NCBI GenBank assembly: GCA_964020155.1
Contig: OZ026547.1
Span: 5,116,509 to 5,180,508, forward strand
DNA from: Chondrilla cf. caribensis
Lineage: Eukaryota > Porifera > Demospongiae > Chondrillida > Chondrillidae
DNA length: 64,000 nt
Direction of reading: 5' to 3'
Shown: positions 22,111 through 36,357 of the stretch, in pieces
How positions within the stretch are numbered: position 1 is the first letter of the stretch
Layout of the letters: each line of letters opens with the position of its first letter
The notes under the pieces: model-generated
What the model saw: the letters and a program-made list of their open reading frames with translations, nothing else
Databases searched by the model: none
Told to the model about the DNA's origin: nothing
Position numbers and translations under genes: made by a program

Positions 22111-23790
22111 CTATCTATTTCTCTAATATATTTTATACAGTGTTTGTATGTGCATATGCTTGTTTGTATGTGTGTATATGTGTTTATGCACGTATGAATG
22201 TTCACGAAACATGAGTATGTGAGTATATTCTTTCTTCTGCTGATTCACCACACCTGCAGTCTGAATCCAGGAGGTTGACAGAGGGTGTACTCCAGTATGT
22301 ATTTGGAATAGTCTTCAGTGGACCTGGTTGTATTGTGATCGTGTGTGATATATTGTTTGATTACTACCCAGGTTTTGCAGTCAGAGGTGTCATTGTGCTT
22401 CACAGAACATCTTGTAGTAATGATGTGGTTGATGTATTATATACTACCCATAAATTTCTTGCTCACTAGGTAACTCCATGGAGTCTTGACAGACACCAGC
22501 ACACAATAATCTGTGCAATTCACTGCAGTTTTCTTGTTCTAACTTGTAGTTTTACAATAAAATTGAACTACGTTGTCTATGTTGAGTGCTGCATGACTTC
22601 TGTTATTCTATTTTTTGTGCTTTTCTTTGAAAGTTGGCAATTTGCAATTGTTTTGATAGTGAAAGGATTTCGTAAAATTATGCAAGAAATCATTGTTTGA
22701 ATTTAGTTAGAAATTTGATATTATCTATGGATGGGTATATAGCAATGATGTGCTGGTTGCGATCATTTACTACATATAAACTGTTAGGAAATATTGGTGG
22801 CTAATTCTTGAAGTTTGGAATTATTTCATGTACATGATTCAATACACACAGTCCTACCGGTCTCATGATATCTACAACCTCCTCACCCTAGCTAGGGATA
22901 AAAAGTACGTGCCTGATCATAGAAGGTCTGTAGCTGTGTGCGTACGATGCATGCTTTAATTTTGTACGACTCTTGGATATTCACAATATTATGGATAAAT
23001 GGATAATATTAGGATATAAATGAAAAGCAGACTGCAATACGCATTCTACAGTATTACTGTGACTATATTCATCATTTTTATACTGACTTATCAACATACC
23101 TCAATATTGTTAAATCAGAAGTTTGAAATTATGAATGCGATAAATTGTTCAGTAAAGCTCTACCAATGCTTGAAGATAATATGAATGGTGCAGTTCTGGT
23201 CCTACAAGATGCCGTCAGTCTTGTTCTTCCTGATTTTGTCATTCCTGTCTTGCTCCAGATGTCCATTCTACATCCAACCTGAACAAGGGGAAGTGAAATG
23301 CATTCACACACAATACAGAGGGATATAAAAGTGAAGAGAGAGAATGTACACAAAACAGGAAGATGTATGTATAAACATACAGAGAGTGAATGTACACATT
23401 ATATGAGGATGTAGGTGTACAGAGTGTGTGCGTACACAATACAGGAGGATGTATGTAATGCTATAAATGTTCAGAGAGTGTATGTACACATTATAGGAGG
23501 ATATAGGTGTACAGAGTGTGTGTGTAAACAATACAAAGGGATGTAGGTGTATAGAGAATACATTGATACATACACACACAAACAAATATTCACACGCATG
23601 CTAACAAACACACACAGGCACATATACACCAATACACACGCATGCATGTAAACGCCCACTATCCATCCACCCAACTTTGCTCTTCTTTCCCTACCAAGTG
23701 TGGTAAAGGTCATATCTCCAAATTTCAGCGTAGGCAAGGAAGCTGGTGATTAACTGCTTCCGTGTGATCTCCTCATTATTAACTCTTGGT
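22110..23790. other. Spacer homologous to 43320-44900, possible relic terminal exon
   Basis: Shared with the second block duplication. It contains an acceptor-like TTTTGCAG (about 22380; copy near 43500) followed about 180 bp later by AATAAA at 22557-22562. The copy reads TACAGTACAATT at that place, so the signal is not conserved. From 23330 to 23570 short units of the type TACACATTATAGGAGGATGTA repeat loosely, as they do near 44460-44720. No intact gene. Confidence 0.4.
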
Positions 23791-23798
23791 TTGTGCCC

Positions 23799-23799
<1 letters not shown>

Positions 23800-23873
<74 letters not shown>

Positions 23874-23881
23874 TGTGTGTG
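23800..23881. repeat. (TG)n microsatellite
   Basis: About 40 TG units with one TA interruption, in spacer upstream of the decayed promoter at 24.5 kb. Confidence 0.93.
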
Positions 23882-24080
23882 TTGATAGCAGGGTGCAGTG
23901 ATTGTGTACTATACATTGGACTTGCTAATACGTTATGTGTCAATAAAATACTGTCAACTTGAAGTGCATGTTATAGTATAGACTATTCTTAGCTGCACGT
24001 TGACTTATACAGAAGACACAAATACACTCAAACGGTATATGCACATGTGGAATCACAAAATACACAAACAACATGCACAC

Positions 24081-24095
24081 AACACACACACACAC

Positions 24096-24146
<51 letters not shown>

Positions 24147-24147
24147 T

Positions 24148-24184
<37 letters not shown>

Positions 24185-24185
24185 T

Positions 24186-24222
<37 letters not shown>

Positions 24223-24235
24223 TAAACACATGCGT

Positions 24236-24286
<51 letters not shown>
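24081..24286. repeat. Compound (CA)n tract of the decayed gene copy
   Basis: About 200 bp of CA broken by AAACACATAAACA units. It sits about 280 bp before the position where an ATG would lie in the relic, the same relative place as the CA tract of intact genes. Confidence 0.92.
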
Positions 24287-24287
<1 letters not shown>

Positions 24288-24364
24288 CACACCAAGACAG
24301 GTCAACCTTCTCACATTTGTTTATTCCAAAGCGTATTTTGTAAAGGTTCCACATTTATGTGGCA

Positions 24365-24563
24365 TGGGAGTATGGGGTATCACATATCAATTCCCATTCT
24401 CTGATATATCAGTGGGAACCACCATACACATTGAGGTTAGCTAGAAAGACACAATGAATATCATTGACAATGGGCCTGTTCTCCAAGTGACATAAAAACT
24501 GCATGTTCTGTTGTGGTCTCCACAAACTATCACAGAGAAAATTAAAGTATGGACTGTAACTAC
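24365..24563 (+). pseudogene. Decayed promoter and 5' leader of a lost eighth collagen gene copy
   Basis: Follows the family promoter in order: CATATCAATTCCCATTCTCTG, CACAATGAATATCATTGA, GGGCCTGTTCTCCAAGTGA, CATAAAAACTGC in place of the TATA box, TGTTGTGGTCTCCACAAAC, and a leader ending CTACAGTTAT. Homology stops at the A-T of the start codon: the next bases are TCAAC, not GGCTC. No exon 1 or collagen sequence follows before the gene 3 upstream block begins near 24845. A deletion or insertion breakpoint at the ATG therefore removed the coding part. Confidence 0.75.
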
Positions 24564-24844
24564 AGTTATTCAACAACTGGCATTTAGTTCAGAAAGTTAG
24601 AAACATTTTCCTCAGACCTCTAATGCAATTCATGAAAGATAAGAGAGCCACACCATATCTTTGTGCAGTCATGAAGCCTATTCCCTCTGTCATGTATATG
24701 CCACAAGGCATCCTCCCACAAGTGTTTCAATTAAAACAAAATCTGTACTAATTTTGGTAAATTTGCTATCTCGTACCGATTGTCTTAATTGTCTTTTTCG
24801 TAATTATGAATTTGTTTATTTGAAATTTGAATTCATCCTTAATG

Positions 24845-26470
24845 TCAAAGTATATTACTTTCTTACTTATTATTATCTATGTCTTTGTTTTATTGTATGT
24901 GTTATGTTACTTTTAGTTAGTTAGTTTTTATCATGACAACACTGTAATATAGCCTGCATTGGCAAAGTGGTCCCATTTTTATAATTCAATGAAATAAATG
25001 AAACCTGCAAGGACATTGGTGAGTACATACACTCTAAATAACTGGTGGAAATATTCCACCATTGTTGGTTGGTTTCATGAATTGCATGCATCACCACATA
25101 CTAATGATTGCTAGTGATATAGCAAGAAGAAATGAATACGACAACACAGAGTATAACAGTGAACATATTTGGTCAGGGGATGGGTTTGTTTGCTTGCCTC
25201 GTGTACTTCAGTGTATGTACGCATACAATAAATCGTACACCCGGTAAGTGAAAGGTATTTGCATACTCACCAGACCACATGTATAAATGTTGCACTTCAC
25301 AACATTATCAGTTGAACAGCTCTTGAGTTGTTATATCCATTGGTCTTGTCACCAATGGATACATTACAATTAGAACTCAATTTGTAACTACAAATTCATT
25401 TAGAGAATTTTGGTGCACTCAAAAATATTGCATAGCAAGGTATGAACTTCTATACATGTATTCAAAGGTCAGTTTTTGGCTTGCACACTGATCTAACCTG
25501 AGTGGATTTAGGCAATTGAGAAGCTATTTTGAAAGTGGGCTACATACCACTATGTACAAGGTGTGCTAAGCTGCTAGGAACATTATATTTATGATTCCAC
25601 CTGGCTACAGCAATTGTTGCATTAATTATGCATTTATACCAAATAGCCCAATATACCCCTCTTTCACCTGTCTGCTTTTACTGGCAGTGTAGAGGAAGGC
25701 TTGATAAATGGAAATACATACATGTTAATTTTTTCAAAAACAATAGGTAGAAAATGGAGGTAACCATCAAATACATGTGGTGCAGTATATTGCGGCATTT
25801 TGTCATTAAAAATGTGTCATTATTCATAGGTCTCAATATTGAATCTACCTGTCAAATGTGAGTTCTTGGAGTTTAACATTATAGGGTTTACAGTACAGTA
25901 TGTAGTTTGTTAAAATTACAGTACCTGCACCATGTTTACTTGACCATTAGCTGTGTTAACATCTAGTCGAGTGCTTTCCCTGTGAGACCTTACCAGTAGC
26001 AAATTCAATTATTGGAAGACTTACAGTAATTACATTAGTGATGCAATTATACAATGTGTTCATGCATTGTGTAATCAAGGACATAAGAAAGTTAGGCAGA
26101 AAGCTATCAGGTAAGTCAGGAGGTCACTGTGACTACAAAAGTCCCATGATTTGTACCTCATGAACAGTTTTCAAATTCAGGATGTTTATTGACCAAGTAC
26201 GACTTAGTATGTCTACAGATATCTCTAAGGATTACTAAGAATGCTTATGATGACACTTAAGGGTTGAAGGCAAGTCCTTACCTATATATTATAATCCAAT
26301 ATTGAGTTCTACAATAATATCACGAGTAGTCTATCAGTTACTAGATCTAAGAACATTGCCACTGAGGCATGGCAATATATACAATATATATAATGTAAAG
26401 TCACTAAGAACTATATTTACAACTTAGGAAGAATCTATCGTCAAAATGCACACACAATGACAAACCCCAA
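24845..26470. repeat. Segmental duplication: upstream block of gene 3
   Basis: Near-identical to 1-1620 and continuous with the gene 3 unit through about 29880, homologous to 1-5105. Differences are mostly single substitutions and microsatellite length. Confidence 0.85.
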
Positions 26471-26471
26471 A

Positions 26472-26475
<4 letters not shown>

Positions 26476-26517
<42 letters not shown>

Positions 26518-26528
26518 ATGACAAATCC

Positions 26529-26592
<64 letters not shown>

Positions 26593-26624
26593 AGATACTC
26601 AGACACAAACACAATGACTAACCC

Positions 26625-26694
<70 letters not shown>

Positions 26695-26722
26695 AGATAC
26701 TCAGACACACACACACACACAA
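26476..26722. repeat. Triplicated (CA)n tract upstream of gene 3
   Basis: Three CA runs (about 26476-26515, 26532-26591, 26631-26692) separated by copies of a spacer containing AATGACAAATCCCAAA or AATGACTAACCCCAAA, then a short fourth run. Gene 1 has a single long run, so spacer plus CA amplified here after the duplication. Confidence 0.93.
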
Positions 26723-26923
26723 ATACACGAATCAACATGTTTACACCAAGGCTGAAATACTAAGGATTCCACAGTCATATGGTATGGTGGCATGAGCTTC
26801 TCATATCAATTCCCATTGTTAATATAAAAGGAAGCCACAAGGCAAACATGTACTAATGACATTTGAGAATACCTACAATTACACAATGAATATCATTAAA
26901 AGTGCACCTGTCCTCACAGGTAC

Positions 26924-26930
26924 TATATAA
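26924..26930 (+). promoter_or_regulatory. TATA box of gene 3
   Basis: TATATAA, 65 bp before the first base of the ATG, in a context identical to gene 1, including the degraded dyad. Confidence 0.75.
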
Positions 26931-26994
26931 CTGCTTCTTTGAGGTTACCACAAACTAGCACTAAAGGTGTACAGTATAGACCGGACCTACAGTT

Positions 26995-27193
26995 ATGGCT
27001 CCAAGCATTCAGGTCTTTGTACAAGTGGCTCTATTGTTTTGTGTGATGGTTACCAGTATTGGGGGTATCACTGATTTTGAAAAGGCAATTTCCTTACTTG
27101 AAAACAAAGTCAATGCGCAACAAGAAGAAATCAATTCACTTCACCAGATGATAGAACAGTTGGGCAAGAGACTACAACCACTTGAAGTGAAAG
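26995..27193 (+). CDS. Gene 3 exon 1: signal peptide and coiled coil
   Basis: Encodes residues 1-66 of a 291-residue product. It differs from gene 1 at two signal-peptide residues (Val for Leu at 9 and Val for Ala at 11) and is otherwise the same through the coil, including the helix-tolerant Gly57. The start is conserved in ACAGTTATGGCT. The donor is AAAG|GTGAGT, phase 1; the intron 27194-29037 (1844 bp) is collinear with the 1850-bp intron of gene 1. Identity this high, compared with the clearer divergence of genes 2 and 4, suggests either a younger duplication or gene conversion between genes 1 and 3. Confidence 0.85.
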
Positions 27194-28438
27194 GTGAGTT
27201 TGTTGAGGTTCAAATATGTACAACTTGCAGTCCCTACTCTTCATGCCTAGTACTCAGGACTACACTCCTGTTGACTACAGAGTTACTGGGTTTTAGACAT
27301 TGCATGTTGGTGAGTGGGAAAAAATAACATCAGCAATTAGGTTTCTCTTCTTTGTATGATGTCAAGGTATGGCATTTAGTGACAAGATTGTATACATACT
27401 GTGGGCTAGATATTGTGCGTATAATTTAGGAATTACTTGTCATGATCTCTTGTGGCAGCTGACGATGCATTTATTGTTCCTTGTGTGTTATATGAACCTT
27501 CACTAAAGGTATTATATTTGGTGAACCATTGTGTTTGAGGTCTATTCTAATTTCTACTGCTAAACATTTCTTCATAGTAGGTGTGCACTATGTGCAGATA
27601 CCTCGGTACATACCTATACAAGTATATTATACTTACGCAATTCTGAATGCTTTTGATAAATGGACGTAGTATGGATGCCCATTCAGTTGTCCGCTACAAT
27701 AAATCAACATATCCTACCCCATGACATCCAAACTCTAAAATTGAAAATTACAATCTACATAGCTTGAGGGTCAATGTACGATATCTGGGATTAATATTTT
27801 CGCTGACATGAGGAATTTAACAAGAGTAATTTTGTGGTTTGGGTACCAGCGACAAGTAACCAACCCCAATATTTGCAATAAGACATTTGCGAGCCATGTC
27901 TGTGTAGTAGTAATCCTGAAGATGAAAGGATTTGGTGAAGACCAATTTATTAGATGGAATATTTGCCTTCAGAGGTAGTCAAAATTACCTAATCACAAAA
28001 TTAGCCCAAGAAATGAAGTGCATGTGCTAAACCACTCATTGGATATATTTTCAGCTCAAAAAAGACCCAAATTTACAGGACGGCACTCATCTGGTCTTGT
28101 TCTAAGTACGTAAATATAATATACATGCATCAAAATTCAGGCCACTGACTTAGTATGTACGTAAGAAAATGCTAATTTTAAGCATAATCTAGCAAAATGT
28201 GCATAAGAGCATTACACCACTAAGAGATAGTTTGGAGGAAAAATAAAAAAATCATACATTAATCACTTCTCTTGAAGTAAAAGTGAATTCAAAAATGTGG
28301 GAATTTTCATGTGCCAGTCTGTAACATTATGTGCTGAACCTGGTCACGTTTAGCCTTAGTCTAATACAATGAAGGTACAGTCCTAGCCATTTGCATTATC
28401 TGAAAACTGGCCTGTACATAGAGCAGAGAATATTGCAA

Positions 28439-28439
<1 letters not shown>

Positions 28440-28471
<32 letters not shown>

Positions 28472-28492
28472 TATATATATATATTATATATG
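28440..28492. repeat. Interrupted (TA)n tract in the gene 3 intron
   Basis: TA runs broken by TTATATATT steps; orthologous in position to the pure tract at 3411-3482. Confidence 0.88.
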
Positions 28493-29037
28493 CTCTACAG
28501 GTTTGCATGGTTTAGAATTGCAAAAAAGTATACATTTATTTAGAGATTATAAACTTTACACTTGTTTCAGATATTCATAATTACACATCCACAGTTTATC
28601 AATAGGCATTCAATTACAGACGTTGAGGGCTAGTGAGTATAGTGAGGTGATTAATGCTATCATTAATTGCGTGCAATAACATTCATATCTGAGCCCCTCT
28701 CAATCCCTTTGTGATGATAATTCTATGATGATGCCCTCATTGCGCTACATCCACATGTCCAATATTGATGTACATACAACTATTATTGATGAATGAATTT
28801 AAGTCCCATAATACCTCATGCATACCCTATTTATAGCATTGATTAATCCATTTCCAACAATGTCTCAAGTAGTACAACATGTAATTCATAATATTACATC
28901 AGAAATTAATTCACATCACATTATATATAGTCATAAAATGATCATTCCCTGTTTTCTCAAAGAGATTGTACAAACTCATAGTCTTAATATAATCCTGATG
29001 CTTATTGGAATCATACTGACTCTTTGTTTACAATCAG

Positions 29038-29714
29038 ATAAGCTCCTGGAAAGAACTAGACGACGAGATGGATGCAGCTGTTCACCTGGAGTGAATGGAA
29101 CAAAGGGTGAGAAGGGAGACCCAGGGCCACATGGGGTGAGCGGTGAACAAGGAGAGACTGGACTGCAAGGATCTCCAGGTCCTCAAGGACCACAAGGACT
29201 TAATGGAACCAAAGGAGAACAAGGAGAAACAGGACAACCAGGAAATGTTGGACAAAAAGGACTAAAAGGAGACACAGGAGTGCCAGGACTTAATGGAACA
29301 AAAGGTGAACGTGGAGAGAAAGGACAACAAGGGAATGTTGGACGGAAAGGTGAGCCAGGACAGAAAGGAGACACAGGAGTGCGAGGACTTAATGGAACAA
29401 AAGGTGAACGAGGAGAAACAGGACAACCAGGAGATGTTGGACAGAAAGGTAGAGCAGGACTGAAAGGAAACACAGGAGTGCCAGGAGTTAATGGAACAAA
29501 AGGGGAGCTTGGAGAAAAAGGACAACCAGGGAATGTTGGACAGAAAGGGGTACCAGGATTGAAAGGAGACATAGGAGTGCCAGGAGTTAATGGAACAAAA
29601 GGTGAACGTGGGGAAACAGGACAACCAGGGAAAGATGGACAGAAAGGTGAACCAGGAATGAAAGGAGACATAGGAGTGCCAGGGTTTAATGGAACAAACT
29701 GTGAATGTGGATAA
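29038..29714 (+). CDS. Gene 3 exon 2: Gly-X-Y collagen helix
   Basis: Acceptor TCAG|AT, phase 1. After Asp67 and the basic linker comes Cys-Ser-Cys-Ser-Pro-Gly, then an unbroken helix with seven Asn-Gly-Thr sequons, ending Asn-Cys-Glu-Cys-Gly and TAA. It is 67 residues shorter than gene 1. The difference is explained by one 66-residue double unit, a three-residue indel near the second unit and a two-residue indel at the helix start. As in gene 1, the stop codon occupies the place of a GAA codon in gene 4. The sequence after it still reads in frame through a Gly-Cys-Ile-Cys motif that is no longer translated. Confidence 0.87.
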
Positions 29715-30326
29715 ACAGGAGAACCAGAAAGACGTGGATGCATATGTAACCCAGGATCTGATTCAATCAAATCAAATCATACAGGACAGGGAATGTAACA
29801 TGCATCAATCAGCAAAATTACAAATTACACATCTCCAATATAAAAGAAAAAAATAAGGAATTCACAACTTTGTAATTCTCTACTGATATAATAATAAATC
29901 ATAATAGCATAATATTTTTGATGATCAGGTGCACATAAGTATGACCATGTTTGATGCACACAAGCTAATCTTTCAATAATGTGCTGAAGCCCCCAATGCC
30001 CCATGGAGTTGCTCTATGTAATATAACTATTCCTGGTCCAATATAAGAAATATTTCATAATTGGAACAAACACAGGGAAAACGTGTGTTGTGCACGGGCC
30101 CGTTTACACGTTGAACCCCTTCCCGTTGATACATATAGGACGAGATTTACACGGGTTCCCGTACGGTGTATGTACGGACCCGTGTGTTATCGTATTGGCA
30201 TATTGTATCACGGTATGCCCCGTAAACATGGCCGTCAATCGACTCGGAAATAAACCGTTCGTTCGATATACACGGTTATCTCCTTGCCCGTAAATACAGA
30301 TGACAAAGACAGACCAGAATCGTGGA

Positions 30327-30411
30327 ATGGATGCTCTTCCAGCGCGTTTGAATCGATTTTTCATTGTTTTATACTTAGAGTGCTTATTTGGCGACTTTAG
30401 AAGACCCAGGT
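30327..30411 (+). CDS. Possible short first exon on the + strand of the transposon
   Basis: ATG at 30327 opens a 28-codon frame (starting Met-Asp-Ala-Leu-Pro-Ala-Arg-Leu, with a hydrophobic middle) up to a donor-like CCCAG|GTACGT at 30411/30412. Without splicing the frame stops a few codons later. No downstream exon could be matched. Uncertain; may be coincidental. Confidence 0.2.
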
Positions 30412-30506
30412 ACGTAGTATTTTAAAATCAAAAGTATATACTAAACACGCTAAAACATGGTAATTGTGTCTAAAAGCGTTTAAAAGTTGATAAATTCACA
30501 TTCTTC

Positions 30507-32333
<1,827 letters not shown>

Positions 32334-32657
32334 TCAAACAAGGTCGATTTTGGATGTTGAGAGCGGAACTAGCGTTAGAAATATCCTTTCTTGAAGAGCG
32401 TGCGTTCTTCTCCAAGGCTGCCTATTCTTCAAATCCCGCCAAAACAGCCACAGATCAGCATGATTTCATCCTTCTGTCTTGACCATAATAGATAAAATGC
32501 CTCAACTATGAGATAATTTTGAAAACAACCCGTTAGCTACGATATCACCGAACCCCGTTACTTCCCGAGCCATACGGGAAGCGGCGCATAGCCCGTATTC
32601 TGATTGTGTCACGGGATCCGTATAGTACCGTTTTTGCCATCCATTTTCGCTGTGAAA

Positions 32658-33610
32658 GATATCTTCACAAATGGAATGTATCCATGCACAGGTGTAAATT
32701 ATTGTAGATTTCTGATCTGTGAAGCTGCTCAAAGCTCTATAAAATTCACTGACATGTTCACCTGGACAATTATTTAGCATTTACAACTTAACACAAGGCA
32801 ATCTTTACATATGAATTATACTTCCAATGGTATCAATATTATATTGTCTGACTACCTTACCTGTACTGACAAGTGTTCCTATCTTTGCTAATAAATACAG
32901 CATTCATTGATCACGAAGTAAATATAACAATTGGCACCAGCTTAATCCTGGATATATTATGTATTTTGTACAATGTTTATCCTAAGGCTATGACAATAAT
33001 TGTTGTATGAACGTGCCATTTTCATGGCAACAGTGGTACACATACATGCATGAAATGCAAAGCAACTGTTATATGTGCATCATATAGCTATATACATCAA
33101 TTTCTTCCAGTTGTCTTATGATCAGCAACAGACACTCTGCATTGAAGATGAGATAGACATAACAGTGAAAATAGATTTCAGGGATGAAGTAACCATCTCT
33201 GTAACCAGTTGGAAGAGACCAGGTCCTCCAATAGACATTACATAATGTATATATCTGGGAGTAATGACAGTGGAGGTTTATCTCGTCTAGGGTTAGGGGA
33301 AAACACAAAACTGCACAGTCACCCTCCCTGCATAGTCCATCATTGGCTACTTTTTGCAGGTGGGCATTGTTATCGTACATATGCTATGTTGCAAAAATTT
33401 CTGGCCATTATAAATATAACGCGCTACAATATAGCAAACATTTTCCTAATATCATGGGTATATACAGTAGCACTAGGCCAATCTCATAGACAGAATTTAA
33501 TATTATGGAGAGGTAGGAAGGTGGAATACCACAAGTACTCATCACACTTCACGCACTATGGTGTAGGAAAGCACCACAGAAGGACGTTCTAACCATACTG
33601 TACCATTTTT
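32658..33610. other. 3' flank block of gene 3
   Basis: Resumes homology with 6365-7226. It includes the third copy of the conserved intergenic block (33122-33385) with its minus-strand small frame. No other gene is supported. Confidence 0.55.
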
Positions 33611-33924
33611 AGGGGCTGCCGCAGGCAGTCCCTATATTGTTTTCATTTCAACTTCCGGTATGTTACACTCGTCCGATATATATATATATAATATGTGTTC
33701 CTACGCGTAACCGTAACAATGAATTTATATTATAATTTATATTGCGCGAAAACAAGATGGCCGATTTCGAACGCCAACAATTGGAAATTGGGCTAGAATT
33801 TGTGCGCTGAAGCTCCGCTGAACGTAATAACCTCAGCGAAGGTTATTCTGAATCTAAGGAAGACGCCAAGTAATTCGAGTGCGGGGGGCGGCAGCCCCAC
33901 GAGTTTTTGAACTCGAATTACTTG
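33611..33924. mobile_element. 314-bp MITE-like insert with a 58-bp terminal palindrome
   Basis: Begins AGGGGCTGCCGCAGGCAG and contains GCGGCAGCCCC near its end. The last 58 bp (33867-33924) are a palindrome with 14-bp perfect arms, CAAGTAATTCGAGT and its inverse. The flanks near 20195 and 42180 lack the insert. Degraded relatives are at about 45325-45596, 56596-56835 and, as a fragment, 53367-53462. No coding capacity. Confidence 0.7.
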
Positions 33925-36065
33925 TTCACAAGCACTCTAGTACATGCTCCAAAGCAAATGAGCCTAAAAGCAGTAAACAATACAGGCAGCATACAAGTGG
34001 GGAGTAGTTGTTTCATACGAGCACAAAATATTGAAGGAAGTTCTCAAACAAATAATGGTGAAATCCCAATGTAGCTGCAATATTTAGTGGCAGTATAGAC
34101 ATGACCACAGTAAAAAAGAAGGGAGGCTTGCACACTCAGTCAGCTGAATTTCAGTTAACTCAATTTTGGTAAATAAGGGAAAGTAGATATTATCAAACAG
34201 ATCTGTACATACATAAAAATGATTATCCTTACTTCATACACAAAATCTTCAAAATCATAAATTCGCTATACGCTTACCCAGTCATTGGTTCTTGACAGTA
34301 ATATTAACAAATTTTGGTCAACATCGTCTAGCAAATATTCTTTGTTACCTCTTACACTTCACAAAGACAACAAAAACACTCAAAAACTCAACGTCAAGAA
34401 CAACTGACGCTGATAAAAGATTGACCGGACCTCAACACGTGGTGGGGAGTGGAGTTAAAAGGGTCAACCAATGAAAGTGCAGGATTGTTCCACAGTAGTT
34501 GGACCACTATCAGTCATTGTATATTGTTGCACAAGAGAAGTTGGGTTGTTCCTCCATTAGCCCCAAATAAAGATGGTACATTGATACATTGCTGCGGAAT
34601 ATCCCTATGTCTACTAATTCACTACTTTCCTCATGATAGGACAGAGAGAATGTGCTTCTTAATTCCTTTCAAAGATGCATGAATAAAATGTTTTAAGTAG
34701 TTTTGATTCTTGAGGATCCGTGAGTTATGGCCCAACCGGGTTTAATCATTATATCACACTAATCAACCATTTTCCACCTGATCAGATGGAGACAAGAGAT
34801 TCATTGGTTTCCGAGGATCTCTTGCCTGGTGCACTTAAGTGCATCTACGTATATAATAAATCATACACCTGGTAAGTGAATGAGGGTTTGCATACTCGCC
34901 AGACCACATGTATAACTGATGCCTATCACAACATCATCATTAATTTTGAACCACTCATGTGTTGTTGGATTAAATGCTCCTGTCACCAATAGATTACTCT
35001 TGTAACAGTTAGATTTTGCTTTGTAGCTGCAAATTCATAATGAGAATTATTAATTATTGGTGTACTCAAGAATTTCATACAGTGGCCTGTACATTGATTT
35101 AACCTTTAGATCTTTCACTATCCAAGACAAGAGGATATTGGTGATTTATAAGCTCCTTTAAAATAAGGGCACATACCACTTCTGTTGCTGATGATGCTTT
35201 TATAGGCATACTATATGAATGGTTGAATCACGCAAATGCCAACATATTTTAATACATTTTCATGGAAAAAAGTTAAAAACAGCAGTGATTATCAAGTGCA
35301 TGTCGTGCAGTATACTATTTTGAGAATTTGACCTTTGAATATGTGTCTATGCCCATAAATCTTAACATTGAATCTACCCATCAAAGGTGAGTTCTTGGAG
35401 TTTAGCTACTATGATATGCTTAACATATTGGGTCTATAATACAGTATGAATTTTCTTAAAATTACAGTACAGTGTGTTAACATCTAGTTTAGTAATCAAC
35501 TACTGGATCAAATTTATACTTACCGTGCCTGAATATGTGTTGGAGACTGCATGATCACTAGAAACAGATGCATAAAATGCCCTAGATAAGAAAAAGAAAA
35601 AGATAATTCAGGTCCACAAAAAATCCTATAAAATGATCAGTTGCACAAGTAAAGGGGTTAAAGGACAACAAAATCTTCCTCAACTTAACAAGGAACCAGG
35701 AGTTGTTTTAGATATATGTACTGGTTAAACCGGGACCACAAGGATTGTCTGGACATTCTGGATTATTAAGAGATGTTGAGGATAAACAAGTGATTGCTCT
35801 TCTAAGGAATCAGTCAAACCTTACAAGTAGCAAATTGAATTATGAGAAGACATAAATTTATTGCTTTAGTGGTACGATTATGGAATGCATGCATGCATTG
35901 CCTAATCAAAGACATAAGAAAGTCATACAACAATTTTGGAGGGAAGTCAGGAGGTCACTGCAACTGGGTATGTCCATGAGTTGTACCCCATGAACAGTTC
36001 AAACTTTCTGGATTCTTATTGACCAAAACTTGCACATGTCTACAGCTATCTCTAAGGATTACTAT
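33925..36065. other. Spacer between genes 3 and 4
   Basis: Contains the second copy of the CCAAT/E-box block (about 34190-34800) and, from about 34840, the upstream block shared with genes 1, 2, 3 and 5. A collagen-like relic with four in-frame Gly-X-Y triplets starts at 35733. No intact gene. Confidence 0.55.
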
Positions 36066-36357
36066 CAGTGTGGTCTCTAGGTCGTTTATAAAGGGTACAG
36101 AACCCTTCATGGGACCCAAAGTACCCTTCATCATGACTCAAAATACGCCCTGCACCCCTCTTCAAATGATCAATGTACATCAATGTGGTTTTACTGATGA
36201 GAAGTGTATAACATATTGTTTGTACTTTACACTGTTTATTATGTACAATTGTACTGTTTCCGTCGTCGTTGTGTGACTGCTTTATTTATACCACTCAAAA
36301 ATGTTCCACACATGCATAAAGGTACCCTTCTTTATTTCAATTCTGGTGACCACACTG
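36066..36357. mobile_element. 292-bp hAT-type MITE
   Basis: The ends are CAGTGTGGTCTC and, inverted, CAGTGTGGTCAC, flanked by a perfect 8-bp duplication ATTACTAT (36058-36065 and 36358-36365). CAGTG-type ends with 8-bp duplications define hAT elements. The region upstream of gene 2 near 9072 shows the empty site. The interior repeats GGGTAC/GTACCC motifs. Confidence 0.88.

Noticed and set aside
23129..23737. Cys-rich minus-strand frames at 23.1-23.7 kb and 44.2-44.9 kb
   Set aside because: They follow short tandem units of TACACA type; frames shift between the two copies and no splice pattern rescues them.
24028..24354. Long CVCV/HTHT open frames across CA/TG tracts here and at about 1.6, 26.5, 31.7, 48.0, 49.1 and 60.3 kb
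   Set aside because: They are dinucleotide-repeat translations open in several frames at once, with no start context or conservation.
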